Assembly (NCBI GenBank): GCA_001803045.1 | Contig: MHAR01000080.1 | Span: 1 to 64,000, forward strand | Direction of reading: 5' to 3' | Source of the DNA: Ignavibacteria bacterium RIFOXYB12_FULL_35_14 | GTDB taxonomy: Bacteria > Bacteroidota > Ignavibacteria > Ignavibacteriales > Ignavibacteriaceae | Length of the DNA stretch: 64,000 bases | In this document: positions 37,571 through 45,935 of the stretch, one piece after another | How the letters are laid out: each line of letters starts with the position of its first letter | How positions within the stretch are numbered: the first letter of the stretch is position 1 | Notes under the pieces: generated by a model | Told to the model about the DNA's origin: nothing | Seen by the model: the letters and a program-made list of their open reading frames with translations, nothing else | The model's database searches: none | Made by a program: the position numbers and the translations under genes

Positions 37571-38638
37571 TCACAAATGCTTATTCATTTTGCTGTACTT
37601 TAGATGTTCAATAATCTTTTTAACATCCTGGGCTTTATCTCTTCTGCAAATCAGCAATGCATCATCTGTGTTAATTACAATAAAATTCTCCGCACCAATT
37701 ACCGCCGTAAATTTATCTGGAGAATAAATATAAGATTCCGATGTCATATCCGTAAAAACTTTTCCAACAATAGCATTTCCATCTTCATTTTTTTCAGACA
37801 GCTGATATACTTCTTCCCAGCTTCCAACATCACTCCATGAGAAATCGCCTTTTGTTAAAAATACTTTTTGAGATTTCTCCATGACTCCGTAATCAATTGA
37901 AATATTTTTCAGTTGACCATAAACCTTGTTAACTACTTCATCAAAATTTGGCGCGTGCATACTTTTTTTAATGGTTTCCAATCCTTCATAAAGCTCGGGC
38001 ATGTATTTTCTGGTTTCCTCTAGGATAGAATCAATTCTCCAAATGAACATACCGCTGTTCCAAAGGAAATCTCCGCTTTCCAGAAACCGGACTGCAGTAG
38101 CATAATTTGGTTTTTCAGCAAATGTTAAAACTTTATGAATGTTATCGGTTACAATGCTATCGTCAATTTGTATGTAGCCGTAACCAGTTTCGGGCCTAGT
38201 AGGAATAATTCCAATTGTTACTAATCCTTTTGATTCGTTTGCAAATCTTGCAGCAGATATAAGAGTGTTGTGGAAGGAAACTTTGTCTCTAATAATGTGA
38301 TCGGCAGGTAAAACAATCGTAAGGGCATCCTTTGATTTTTCCTCTATCATAATTGATGCTAATCCGATACATGCTGCAGTATTTCTTCCGAATGGTTCTT
38401 CGAGAATATTATTCGGGGGAATTCCGGGAAGCTGCTTAATAATTTCGTCTCGCTGAACTTTATTGGTAATAACAAAAATATTTTCGTTTGGAATAACTCC
38501 ATTCAGTCTTGCAGACGTATCTTGAATCATTGTATTATCACCGAAAATTTTCAGAAGCTGCTTTGGAGTTTTTTCTTTACTTCGAGGCCAAAATCTTGAA
38601 CCAATTCCTCCTGCCATTACTAGAGCAAATAAATTCAT
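37571..38638 (-). CDS. manC: Mannose-1-phosphate guanylyltransferase
   Basis: Makes GDP-mannose from mannose-1-phosphate and GTP for glycan synthesis. The nucleotidyltransferase signature is FALVMAGGIGSRFWPRSKEKTPKQLL at the N-terminus (sugar-nucleotide loop). VLPADHII, ETGYGYIQ, EKP, FLWNSGMFIWR and SIDYGVMEKS are the typical later blocks. The 355 residues are the short form without the isomerase domain. Its start overlaps the stop of the upstream unknown gene by 4 bp (ATGA). Confidence 0.93.
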   Translation of the reverse strand: MNLFALVMAGGIGSRFWPRSKEKTPKQLLKIFGDNTMIQDTSARLNGVIPNENIFVITNKVQRDEIIKQLPGIPPNNILEEPFGRNTAACIGLASIMIEEKSKDALTIVLPADHIIRDKVSFHNTLISAARFANESKGLVTIGIIPTRPETGYGYIQIDDSIVTDNIHKVLTFAEKPNYATAVRFLESGDFLWNSGMFIWRIDSILEETRKYMPELYEGLETIKKSMHAPNFDEVVNKVYGQLKNISIDYGVMEKSQKVFLTKGDFSWSDVGSWEEVYQLSEKNEDGNAIVGKVFTDMTSESYIYSPDKFTAVIGAENFIVINTDDALLICRRDKAQDVKKIIEHLKYSKMNKHL

Positions 38639-39531
38639 TTGTGTTCCTCTGTTTTAATTTTTTGTAAAAACTTACCAAATACTTCGGCACGATTTAAATA
38701 ATTTTTAATGTCTATTTCTTTTGATTTTACTACGGCAACTATCACAATCAAGCATGCCCGGATTGATTCCGTTACTTCTTTTGATGGCACAAGCGATTTG
38801 TTCTTAAGGTGAATCAGCCCTTCGGAAATTATTGTGTGCATTTGAGATAAAATATCGAAGCCATTTTGTAAAGATAGATCGGCATTGGCAGCCATTACTT
38901 TTGAATATTCTTCAACCTCTGCCGGAATTTCAGAATCAATATTAATTTCATTCAGAATAGAATCAATTGATTTTATCGGCTTAAGGATTGTGCTTTCGAA
39001 GCTGTTAAAGGGATGCAAATCATCTTTATCTTTTTCCTCTTCAAGCAAAATCATTTCTTTGGCTTTTTCAACTGCAGAAATGGAATTACCTAAATTGTCT
39101 AATTTCCTTGATAGAAATTCAGTCTCCAATTCGTTTTCTAATTTACTTTCCGGTTCAATAATAATCTCAACAATTTTCCTTTCAGGTTCGATTAACCGGT
39201 CAATTGTATGCCTGAAAGTATATGGATTAACCATATCGAGCATGTGATTAATTTCTTTAATAAGATTGTAGCTGTGCGCTTTAAAATTATCTGTTGCTTT
39301 AAGAAAATCTATCGATCCTTCGCTCAAGTAATGATGTATTTCACTTAACTTGATGGCAATTTTGGAAAGTTCTGTAATCTTTTTCATCTGGTTGAGATCT
39401 TGCTGGATATTTTTAGATTTCAAAATCACTTCTTTAAGCATTGCTAAAACTTCTATCCGTTGATTATTCAAACGCAAATTACCAGATGCAGTAGTTATGC
39501 TTTGAACGATATATTGTTTAATCAAATCCAT
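38635..39531 (-). CDS. Hypothetical helical protein
   Basis: I do not recognise this 298-residue protein. It is soluble, strongly helical and acidic in the middle (around 120-180), without signal peptide or membrane segments, and has heptad-like leucine patterns in the first 100 residues. It overlaps manC by 4 bp, which implies coupled expression, but nothing shows a role in GDP-mannose synthesis. The family may be limited to this lineage. Confidence 0.65.
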   Translation of the reverse strand: MDLIKQYIVQSITTASGNLRLNNQRIEVLAMLKEVILKSKNIQQDLNQMKKITELSKIAIKLSEIHHYLSEGSIDFLKATDNFKAHSYNLIKEINHMLDMVNPYTFRHTIDRLIEPERKIVEIIIEPESKLENELETEFLSRKLDNLGNSISAVEKAKEMILLEEEKDKDDLHPFNSFESTILKPIKSIDSILNEINIDSEIPAEVEEYSKVMAANADLSLQNGFDILSQMHTIISEGLIHLKNKSLVPSKEVTESIRACLIVIVAVVKSKEIDIKNYLNRAEVFGKFLQKIKTEEHK

Positions 39532-39602
39532 TAGTCTTCTTCAATACAGAAATTACTTAAAGTAGTTTTAATTTTTAACGTAAGTTGACCGCTAAAAATT
39601 AT

Positions 39603-39674
39603 TTCGCCACAAAATTACACTAATTTTCACGAATCATGATCGAAAATATTAAACTCATATTAGTGTTTATTCGT
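39603..39674. repeat. Intergenic repeat with ACACTAAT/ATTAGTGT dyad
   Basis: ACACTAAT (39617-39624) and ATTAGTGT (39659-39666) form an inverted pair, each followed by a CACGAAT- or ATTCGT-like stretch. The unit lies in the 250-bp gap between alanine racemase and the unknown helical gene. Probably one more REP-like family; only one copy is in this window. Confidence 0.4.
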
Positions 39675-39781
39675 CTCCGTTTGCTGACGGATCGTGTCAT
39701 ATTCTAAACTCCTTTTATGGGTGGTCAACTTTAGTTTTTTAAGTTATAGCTAATCCGATAAGAATAAAATCGCTTCATAAA

Positions 39782-40900
39782 TTAAAAAGTATAAACTCTC
39801 CGCACCCTTTTACTAATGCCGCAAGTAATTTCATAAGGAATTGTGTTTAGCATTTTACACCAATCCCAGGCAGTAATTTCTAATTTATTTTTTTTACCGA
39901 GCAATATAACTTCATCACCGATGTTTATATTATCGTTTTGAACATCGAACATTATTCTATCCATTGTAACTGTTCCAACTTGAAAATAATACTTTCCTTT
40001 GATGATTGCTTTGAATCTATTTGTGAATGAACGGCTAAAGCCATCGGCATAACCAATTGGAATTGAAATTATTTTTGTTTTTTTCTTTGCAATAAATTTT
40101 CTTCCGTAGCTAACACTTTCGCCTTTGGTAATATTTTTTACGGAAGCCACATGAGAAATTAATGACATCACAGGAAATAACCTGATCGATTCAGTTGTTT
40201 GTAATGAAGGGTAATTACCATACAAAGAAACTCCAGGCCTCACCATATCAAAATAGGCATCAGGCATATCAAGTATAGCTCCACTGTTTGCAGCATGAGC
40301 TAATCCATAATTTATGTTATTCCTTTTCAATCCTTCAAGTATTTCCTTGAATCTATTCAACTGAAGTTTGGCAAAAGACTTATCCTCTTCATCCGATGTT
40401 GCAAAGTGTGTATAGATTCCATCAATTATAAAATTCTCATCTTTGTTAAGCTTACTCACAAATTCAACCGCATCATTAAAGTTAGTTCCAAGCCGATTCA
40501 TCCCCGTATCTACTTTAATATGAACTTGTAATTTACGCTCCAAGCCAGCAGGTTTATACTTACTTAGAATGTCCAAATGCCTTTTAGTAAAAACAGTCGG
40601 GATCAAATCAAAACGGTAAATCGATTCTGCATCTTGCTCGAACACCGGTTCAAAAATTAAAATGGATTCTGTAATTCCTAAAGACCTTAACTCAATTGCC
40701 TCATCAATAAAAGCAACCGCATAATAATCCGGTTTTTTATCATCAAGTGAGTTAAGAGCAGAAACAGTTTCTTTTACGCCATGTCCATAAGCATCGGCTT
40801 TTACAACAGCCATTACTTTGGCAGGTTTAACCTTCTTTCTAATATTAAGGAAATTCTTTTTAAGATTTGTAAGATTTATAAGAGCGTAAGTTGGACGCAT
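39782..40900 (-). CDS. alr: Alanine racemase
   Basis: PLP enzyme making D-alanine for peptidoglycan. The PLP Lys is in VMAVVKADAYGHG (Lys34), ALINLTNLKKN is the usual start, and the second catalytic base is the Tyr of VSYGRKF. GYADGFSRSFTNR and GTVTMDRIMFDV are further alr signatures. The length of 372 residues is normal. It stands alone, divergent from the aminotransferase gene across 281 bp that holds an inverted repeat. Confidence 0.95.
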   Translation of the reverse strand: MRPTYALINLTNLKKNFLNIRKKVKPAKVMAVVKADAYGHGVKETVSALNSLDDKKPDYYAVAFIDEAIELRSLGITESILIFEPVFEQDAESIYRFDLIPTVFTKRHLDILSKYKPAGLERKLQVHIKVDTGMNRLGTNFNDAVEFVSKLNKDENFIIDGIYTHFATSDEEDKSFAKLQLNRFKEILEGLKRNNINYGLAHAANSGAILDMPDAYFDMVRPGVSLYGNYPSLQTTESIRLFPVMSLISHVASVKNITKGESVSYGRKFIAKKKTKIISIPIGYADGFSRSFTNRFKAIIKGKYYFQVGTVTMDRIMFDVQNDNINIGDEVILLGKKNKLEITAWDWCKMLNTIPYEITCGISKRVRRVYTF

Positions 40901-40980
40901 TAAAATTTATTTTTTTCTGTGCAAAATATACTGGTAATCCGTTTTATTTACAATTTGATACGCTCGCCAACCGTTGCGTT

Positions 40981-41060
40981 TGGTCTCCAGTCTTCAGTCA
41001 ACAGGCTGCAAAAGTTGAGAATTATTTTAGAGTATATTGCTAACCGCTAACTGGAGACTG
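40981..41060. repeat. Inverted repeat in the alr/aminotransferase intergenic region
   Basis: TGGTCTCCAGT (40981-40991) and ACTGGAGACTG (41050-41060) are near-perfect inverted copies separated by 58 bp. The unit lies between divergent genes. No coding content is visible. Confidence 0.5.
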
Positions 41061-41181
41061 CAGATTTTTACTCTAGTCGCCTAATCTAAGGTACACAATT
41101 CTTAGTTTCCAAAATTTGTTTAGCCGTTATTAGGTTCTTAATTTTGAGTATAGATTTTTTACAATTATTTCCGGTAATAAC

Positions 41182-42513
41182 ATGAGCTTGCAAACCAAAA
41201 GTACCCCAATTGATTATCAGATTGTTACCCAACAGATATTAGAAAATAAAATGGAAAATCTCGGTAAAGCATCAATACGTGAGATAAAAAAATTAATTGA
41301 TGATATTGAAAAAGCAAGCGGAGAAAAATTCGTTCGCATGGAAATGGGAATCCCTGGACTCCCACCAACCAAAGTCGGTGTTGATGCAGAAATTGAAGCA
41401 TTGAAAAAAGGTGTGGCTTCGGTATACCCTGATATTTTTGGTATTCAGCCGCTAAAGATTGAAACATCAAGGTTCGTAAAATTATTTCTGGATATTGATG
41501 TAAGTCCAGAAGGATGTATTCCAACGGGCGGTTCCACAATGGGTAGTTTTGCCTCTTTCATAACGATACACAAATGTAACCCTCTAAAATATGTATCGCT
41601 GCTAATCGATCCGGGTTTTCCTTTGCACCACCAACAGTTAATGGTTCTTGGACAGAGATTTGAGTCATTTGATGTTTACAATTATCGTGGTGAAAAACTT
41701 AAGGATAAGCTTGATTCAATATTGAGCAAAGGAAATATATCTTGTTTACTTTATTCAAATCCAAATAATCCATCCTGGATTTGTTTTACAGAAAGAGAAT
41801 TAAAAATCATAGGCGAATTATGCAGCAAATTCGACGTCATACCAATTGAAGATCTTGCGTACTTTGCTATGGATTTTAGGCGTGATATGTCTAAACCCGG
41901 AGTTCCTCCCTATCAACCGACGGTTGCAAAATATACCGACACATACATCCTTACCATTTCCAGCTCCAAAGCTTTCAGTTATGCGGGTCAAAGAACCAGC
42001 ATGATGATAATATCCGATAAGCTTTTCAATAGAAGATATCCCAGTCTGAAAAATTTTTATTCCACGGATATTTTCGGTCATTCAGTTATCTTTGGAACTA
42101 TTTATGCTATTTGTGCAGGAGTTTCCCATTCCGCTCAATATGCACTTGCAGCAATATTCAAAGCTGCAAATGACGGTAAACTGAATTTTGTTGAAGAAGT
42201 AAAAGAGTACGGTGAAAAAGCTAAAATCATGAAAAAACTTTTTATCGATAATGGTTTCAAGATTGTTTACGATAAAGATGAAGATGAACCAATTGCAGAT
42301 GGATTTTATTTCACATTTTCATATCCAGGCTACACAGGCGAGGAATTATTAAAAGAACTACTATACTATGGTATTAGTGCAATCTCCTTATCAATAACCG
42401 GAAGCGAGAGATTAGAAGGAATTCGCGCATGTGTTTCTCTTGTTCAACGTTCCCAGTTTCCTGATCTGGAATATCGCTTAAAGAAATTCAATGCGGATCA
42501 TAAAAATTTTTAG
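41182..42513 (+). CDS. PLP-dependent class I/II aminotransferase
   Basis: A fold-type I aminotransferase of 443 residues. GIPGLPP near 53, SNPNNPSWICFT (Asn and Pro of the PLP pocket), PIEDLAYF (Asp binding the pyridine nitrogen) and SSSKAFSYAGQR (Schiff-base Lys) are visible. It resembles the aspartate/aromatic aminotransferase group, but the substrate cannot be read. A lysine-aminoadipate type role might suit the nearby catabolism only loosely, as the genes are far apart. Its 3' end faces the mce gene across a family-A-like repeat. Confidence 0.85.
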   Translation: MSLQTKSTPIDYQIVTQQILENKMENLGKASIREIKKLIDDIEKASGEKFVRMEMGIPGLPPTKVGVDAEIEALKKGVASVYPDIFGIQPLKIETSRFVKLFLDIDVSPEGCIPTGGSTMGSFASFITIHKCNPLKYVSLLIDPGFPLHHQQLMVLGQRFESFDVYNYRGEKLKDKLDSILSKGNISCLLYSNPNNPSWICFTERELKIIGELCSKFDVIPIEDLAYFAMDFRRDMSKPGVPPYQPTVAKYTDTYILTISSSKAFSYAGQRTSMMIISDKLFNRRYPSLKNFYSTDIFGHSVIFGTIYAICAGVSHSAQYALAAIFKAANDGKLNFVEEVKEYGEKAKIMKKLFIDNGFKIVYDKDEDEPIADGFYFTFSYPGYTGEELLKELLYYGISAISLSITGSERLEGIRACVSLVQRSQFPDLEYRLKKFNADHKNF

Positions 42514-42528
42514 GTGGTTGTTTGTAAT

Positions 42529-42591
42529 GTCACACTGAGTCTGTCGAAGTGTGACTGCAAGTCTTCGATGGCATTGCCACTCAGACTGACA
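42529..42591. repeat. Interspersed repeat between convergent genes (family-A-like)
   Basis: GTCACACT and AGTGTGAC form a perfect 8-bp dyad at 42530-42554, and the unit ends with CACTCAGACTGACA, the rough inverse of its start. It lies between the convergent aminotransferase and mce genes, as expected of a bidirectional terminator or REP element. The arms differ from the GAACTTGTTTC family, so it is related in form rather than in sequence. Confidence 0.55.
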
Positions 42592-42601
42592 AACTACATA
42601 T

Positions 42602-43009
42602 TCACTCAGGTTTTTCACACAACTCGGTTAAAACACCGAACGTGGATTTTGGATGAAGAAATGCAATGTTCAATCCTTCGGCTCCTTTTCTTCCCTTTTC
42701 ATCAACAAGCATTACATTTTTTGACTTAACTTCTTCTAGAGATTTCTGCAATTCTTCTACAGCAAATGCTATGTGATGAATTCCCTCTCCTCTTTTCTCA
42801 ATAAATTTTCCGATAGGTCCATTAAGAGAAGTTGACTCGAGCAGTTCAATCTTAGTTTGACCAACCATGAAGAATGCAGTTTTTACTTTTTGATCTTCAA
42901 CTTCTTCAACCGCATAGCATTTCAAACCGAGGACATTTTCGTAATACTTTTTTGCTTCATCAATACTTTTGACTGCTATACCAATGTGTTCTATGTGGGT
43001 AATCTTCAT
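42602..43009 (-). CDS. mce: Methylmalonyl-CoA epimerase
   Basis: A VOC-fold metalloenzyme of 135 residues that interconverts (R)- and (S)-methylmalonyl-CoA in propionate metabolism. HIEHIGIAVKSIDEA has the first metal His, KIELLES the middle Glu, GEGIHHIAFAVEEL the second His, and FGVLTELCE the last Glu. These four ligands and the length are characteristic. Methylmalonyl-CoA mutase is not in the window. Confidence 0.93.
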   Translation of the reverse strand: MKITHIEHIGIAVKSIDEAKKYYENVLGLKCYAVEEVEDQKVKTAFFMVGQTKIELLESTSLNGPIGKFIEKRGEGIHHIAFAVEELQKSLEEVKSKNVMLVDEKGRKGAEGLNIAFLHPKSTFGVLTELCEKPE

Positions 43010-43061
43010 TCTAATTCTCTTGATTTTTTATGAACAAAGTTAAGCAAATTTAATAGTTGAA

Positions 43062-43088
43062 TAATAATTTTAGAGAGGAAAATTATTA
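43062..43088. repeat. AT-rich palindrome upstream of the restriction operon
   Basis: TAATAATTTT (43062-43071) and AAAATTATTA (43079-43088) are perfect inverted copies around AGAGAGG. It lies in the 269-bp gap between divergent mce and hsdM. It could be an operator or a weak hairpin; no other features were seen in this gap. Confidence 0.4.
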
Positions 43089-43278
43089 CCGTGAAGTGAG
43101 AACATTGAGAAAATTCATATTTATAACTTTTATGTACTATTAGACTTAGAGTTGGTAATTATTTAATTTGAAGCGGATATTTAAACAAGTTTTGATGATA
43201 AAGTCAGTTTGATATTCTTTTCGAATCAAATCTTAAAGTGTAAACAGCAATTCTAAAATTATAGTTTAAAAAGTTCTC

Positions 43279-44889
43279 ATGGCAAAAAAAACGAAAACCG
43301 AACAAGAACCTGCCCGTCCGCAAGGCGGGGAACCACTCGAAAAAAAACTTTGGAAAACTGCCGATAAACTCCGCAAGAATATGGATGCAGCCGAATACAA
43401 GCACGTTGTATTAGGTTTGATATTCCTAAAATACATTTCCGATGCACATGAGGAGCTTTATCAAAAATTGGTTGAACAGAAAAGTGAAGGAGCGGATCCC
43501 GAAGACAAAAACGAATACACTGCTGAAAAAGTTTTTTATGTTCCACCCTCAGCAAGATGGAAATGGATACAAGGCAGAGCAACTTTGCCAACCATCGGAA
43601 AAGATGTTGACGATGCAATGGAAGCAATCGAAAAGGATAATCCCAAATCTTTAAGAGGTGTTTTACCTAAAGTATATGCGCAGGAAAAACTTGATAAAGC
43701 AACAGTTGGTGGTTTAATAAATTTAATTGGTACTGCGGTACTTGGTACAAAAGAAGCACGAAGTAAAGATATTCTTGGCAGGGTATTTGAATATTTTCTT
43801 GGTGAGTTTGCTCTTGCTGAAGGTAAGAAGGGCGGACAATTCTATACTCCTTCAAGTGTTGTTAGATTATTGGTCGAAATGCTCGAACCTTATGAAGGAA
43901 GAGTATTCGATCCTTGTAATGGCAGCGGTGGAATGTTTGTACAAAGTGAAAAGTTTATTAAAGCACATCAAGATTATTATAAAACAAAAAAGAAAAAAGG
44001 TCTGTCAATAAATCCATCCGACTATGTCGCTATTTATGGCCAAGAAAGCAACCAGACAACTTGGCGTTTGTGTAAGATGAATCTTGCAATACGCGGAATT
44101 GATAGCAGCAATGTATTGTGGAATAATGAAGGGAGTTTCTTAAACAACGCACATAAAGATCTTAAAGCAGATTATGTTTTAGCTAATCCGCCTTTTAATG
44201 ACAGCGACTGGAGCGGTGAATTATTACAGAACGACGCACGCTGGAGTGTCTTAGGTGAGAAATTTATTCCTCCATCCGGCAATGCAAATTACGCATGGAT
44301 CATGCACTTCCTTTATCATCTTGCACCGACGGGACAAGCCGGTTTTGTTCTTTCAAAAGGTTCACTTACATCACAGACAAATACTGAAGGAGATATACGG
44401 AAGGCACTTATTGAGAAAGGTTTGGTTGATTGTATTGTTAATCTTCCGACGAAATTATTTTTGAACACTCAAATTCCAGCGTGTCTGTGGTTTGTATCCC
44501 GTAATAGAGCAAATGGTAGGTTCAGAAACCGTGCGAATGAAATTCTTTTTATCGATGCTCGAAATCTTGGGTTTTTAGTTAATAGGCGTAACCGTGATTT
44601 AAGTGAAGATGATATAAATAAAATTGCCAACACATATCATAATTGGAGAAGTAAAGATGGTAAGTACGAAGACATCCCAGGATTTTGTAAGAGTGAAACT
44701 TTAAATAGAGTAAAAGAATTAAATTATGTTTTAACTCCGGGCAGATATGTAGGGTTACCAGATGACGAGGATGATTTTAATTTCGTTGAACGTTTCACTT
44801 CTTTGAAAGAAGAGCTAGAAAAGCAGCTTGCTGAAGAAAATGATTTGAATAAGACTATCATTGAGAATCTGAATAAAATAAAATTATAA
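43279..44889 (+). CDS. hsdM: Type I restriction-modification system, methyltransferase subunit
   Basis: N6-adenine methyltransferase that works with HsdS to protect self DNA and with HsdR to cut. It has the HsdM N-terminal helical domain (LWKTADKLRKNMDAAEYKHVVLGLIFLKYIS), then motif I FDPCNGSGGMF (about 210-220, where many relatives have DPCCGSGG) and motif IV NPPF at about 304, which binds the target base. GGQFYTPSSVVRLLVEML is also diagnostic. The length of 536 is usual. It is the first gene of a five-gene island. A charged C-terminal coil binds HsdS. Confidence 0.95.
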   Translation: MAKKTKTEQEPARPQGGEPLEKKLWKTADKLRKNMDAAEYKHVVLGLIFLKYISDAHEELYQKLVEQKSEGADPEDKNEYTAEKVFYVPPSARWKWIQGRATLPTIGKDVDDAMEAIEKDNPKSLRGVLPKVYAQEKLDKATVGGLINLIGTAVLGTKEARSKDILGRVFEYFLGEFALAEGKKGGQFYTPSSVVRLLVEMLEPYEGRVFDPCNGSGGMFVQSEKFIKAHQDYYKTKKKKGLSINPSDYVAIYGQESNQTTWRLCKMNLAIRGIDSSNVLWNNEGSFLNNAHKDLKADYVLANPPFNDSDWSGELLQNDARWSVLGEKFIPPSGNANYAWIMHFLYHLAPTGQAGFVLSKGSLTSQTNTEGDIRKALIEKGLVDCIVNLPTKLFLNTQIPACLWFVSRNRANGRFRNRANEILFIDARNLGFLVNRRNRDLSEDDINKIANTYHNWRSKDGKYEDIPGFCKSETLNRVKELNYVLTPGRYVGLPDDEDDFNFVERFTSLKEELEKQLAEENDLNKTIIENLNKIKL

Positions 44890-44946
44890 TTGTGCAAGTA
44901 CAACCTGCACAATTAACCAATACTTAGATATAGAAAATAATGAACT

Positions 44947-44963
44947 GGTCGCAAATTGCGACC
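44947..44963. promoter_or_regulatory. Palindrome 1 upstream of the ORF6N gene
   Basis: GGTCGCAA, A, TTGCGACC: a perfect 8-bp dyad around one central base, 64 bp ahead of the ORF6N gene's ATG and just after hsdM. It is a probable operator or recognition site; the core TCGCAAATTGCGA recurs at 45246-45258. Confidence 0.6.
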
Positions 44964-44979
44964 ACAAACAAGAATCTTT

Positions 44980-45000
44980 AAGGTCGCAAATTGTGACCTT
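44980..45000. promoter_or_regulatory. Palindrome 2 upstream of the ORF6N gene
   Basis: AAGGTCGCAA, A, TTGTGACCTT: a ten-base dyad with one mismatch, 26 bp ahead of the ATG at 45027. It is spaced 33 bp from palindrome 1 (centre to centre about 35), roughly three helical turns, which suits cooperative binding of a repressor. Confidence 0.6.
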
Positions 45001-45026
45001 AGAAAACAATTATATTGAAATGAAAG

Positions 45027-45935
45027 ATGGAAGAATCTAAAAACAGTTTGATCGTTTACGACTCTACGACTATTCAAAGGAAAATTTATACCGTTCGTGA
45101 TGTTCAGGTAATGCTTGATAGTGATTTAGCGAAATTTTACAATGTAGAAACGAGACGACTAAATGAACAGGTCAGAAGGAATATCGACAGATTTCCTGAC
45201 GAATTTATGTTTCAATTAACAAAGGAGGAATATGAAAACTTGATGTCGCAAATTGCGATATCAAGTTCGGGATATGGGGGAAGGAGGAAGTTGCCTCTTG
45301 TCTTTACCGAGCAAGGTATTGCTATGCTCTCCGGTGTTTTGAAAAGCGATACTGCAGTTAAGATGAGCATTCAGATTATCAGAGCTTTTGTTGCTATGCG
45401 GAAATTTATAATTAACAACGCTCAGCTCTTTCAAAGGATTGATACTGTTGAGAAACGTCAGCTAAAGCATGAAATTGAAACCGATGAGAAGTTTGAAAAG
45501 ATTTTCAATGAAATGCAGAGAAAAGAATTAGAACCCAAACAAGGAATCTTTTTTGACGGGCAAATATTTGATGCTTATAAATTTGTCGCCGGACTTATCC
45601 GTAGGGCAGAAAAATCTATCGTTCTAATTGATAACTACATTGATGAAACCGTCCTCACTCTCTTTTCTAAAAGAAAGAAAAAGGTTGCCGTTACAATTTT
45701 TACTAAAGAAATCTCTAAGCCGCTTGCTCTCGATATAAAAAAATTTAACGCCCAGTATCCGTTAGTTGATGTAAAAGTATTTAAAGACGCCCACGACAGG
45801 TTTATGATAATTGATAATGAAGATGTTTATCACTTTGGTGCTTCGCTGAAGGACCTTGGTAAAAAATGGTTTGCGTTTTCTAAGTTTGATAAGAATGCAA
45901 TTAAACTGCTTCAGAAGTTGAATGAGAAAAGCTAA
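45027..45935 (+). CDS. ORF6N domain protein with a phospholipase D-like C-terminal domain
   Basis: A 302-residue DNA-binding accessory protein inside the restriction operon. The N-terminal ORF6N domain (about 15-125) shows VRDVQVMLDSDLAKFYNVETRRLNEQV, FPDEFMFQLTKEEY and the C-terminal block LPLVFTEQGIAML. A coiled stretch follows (about 130-175). The C-terminal part (about 185-300) has VLIDNYIDETVLTLFSKR and a HDRFMIID segment near residue 254 that resembles the PLD motif H-x-K-x4-D with Arg for Lys. It lies between hsdM and hsdS; its TAA shares a base with the hsdS start (TAATG). A regulator or a nucleic-acid processing enzyme are both possible; the role is inferred. Confidence 0.88.
   Translation: MEESKNSLIVYDSTTIQRKIYTVRDVQVMLDSDLAKFYNVETRRLNEQVRRNIDRFPDEFMFQLTKEEYENLMSQIAISSSGYGGRRKLPLVFTEQGIAMLSGVLKSDTAVKMSIQIIRAFVAMRKFIINNAQLFQRIDTVEKRQLKHEIETDEKFEKIFNEMQRKELEPKQGIFFDGQIFDAYKFVAGLIRRAEKSIVLIDNYIDETVLTLFSKRKKKVAVTIFTKEISKPLALDIKKFNAQYPLVDVKVFKDAHDRFMIIDNEDVYHFGASLKDLGKKWFAFSKFDKNAIKLLQKLNEKS
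45237..45267. repeat. 31-bp palindrome inside the ORF6N coding sequence
   Basis: Arms AACTTGATGTCGCAA (45237-45251) and TTGCGATATCAAGTT (45253-45267) match at 14 of 15 positions around a central A. The core TCGCAAATTGCGA is the same as in palindrome 1, and here it encodes SQIA of the ORF6N domain. Confidence 0.7.

Noticed and set aside
42514-42729. 71-residue frame after the aminotransferase
   Set aside because: It is read through a repeat element and the opposite strand of mce.
44940-45010. The two palindromes as a short CRISPR-like array
   Set aside because: There are only two units with a 16-bp spacer, no cas genes, and the third copy lies in a coding region, so an operator is the better reading.
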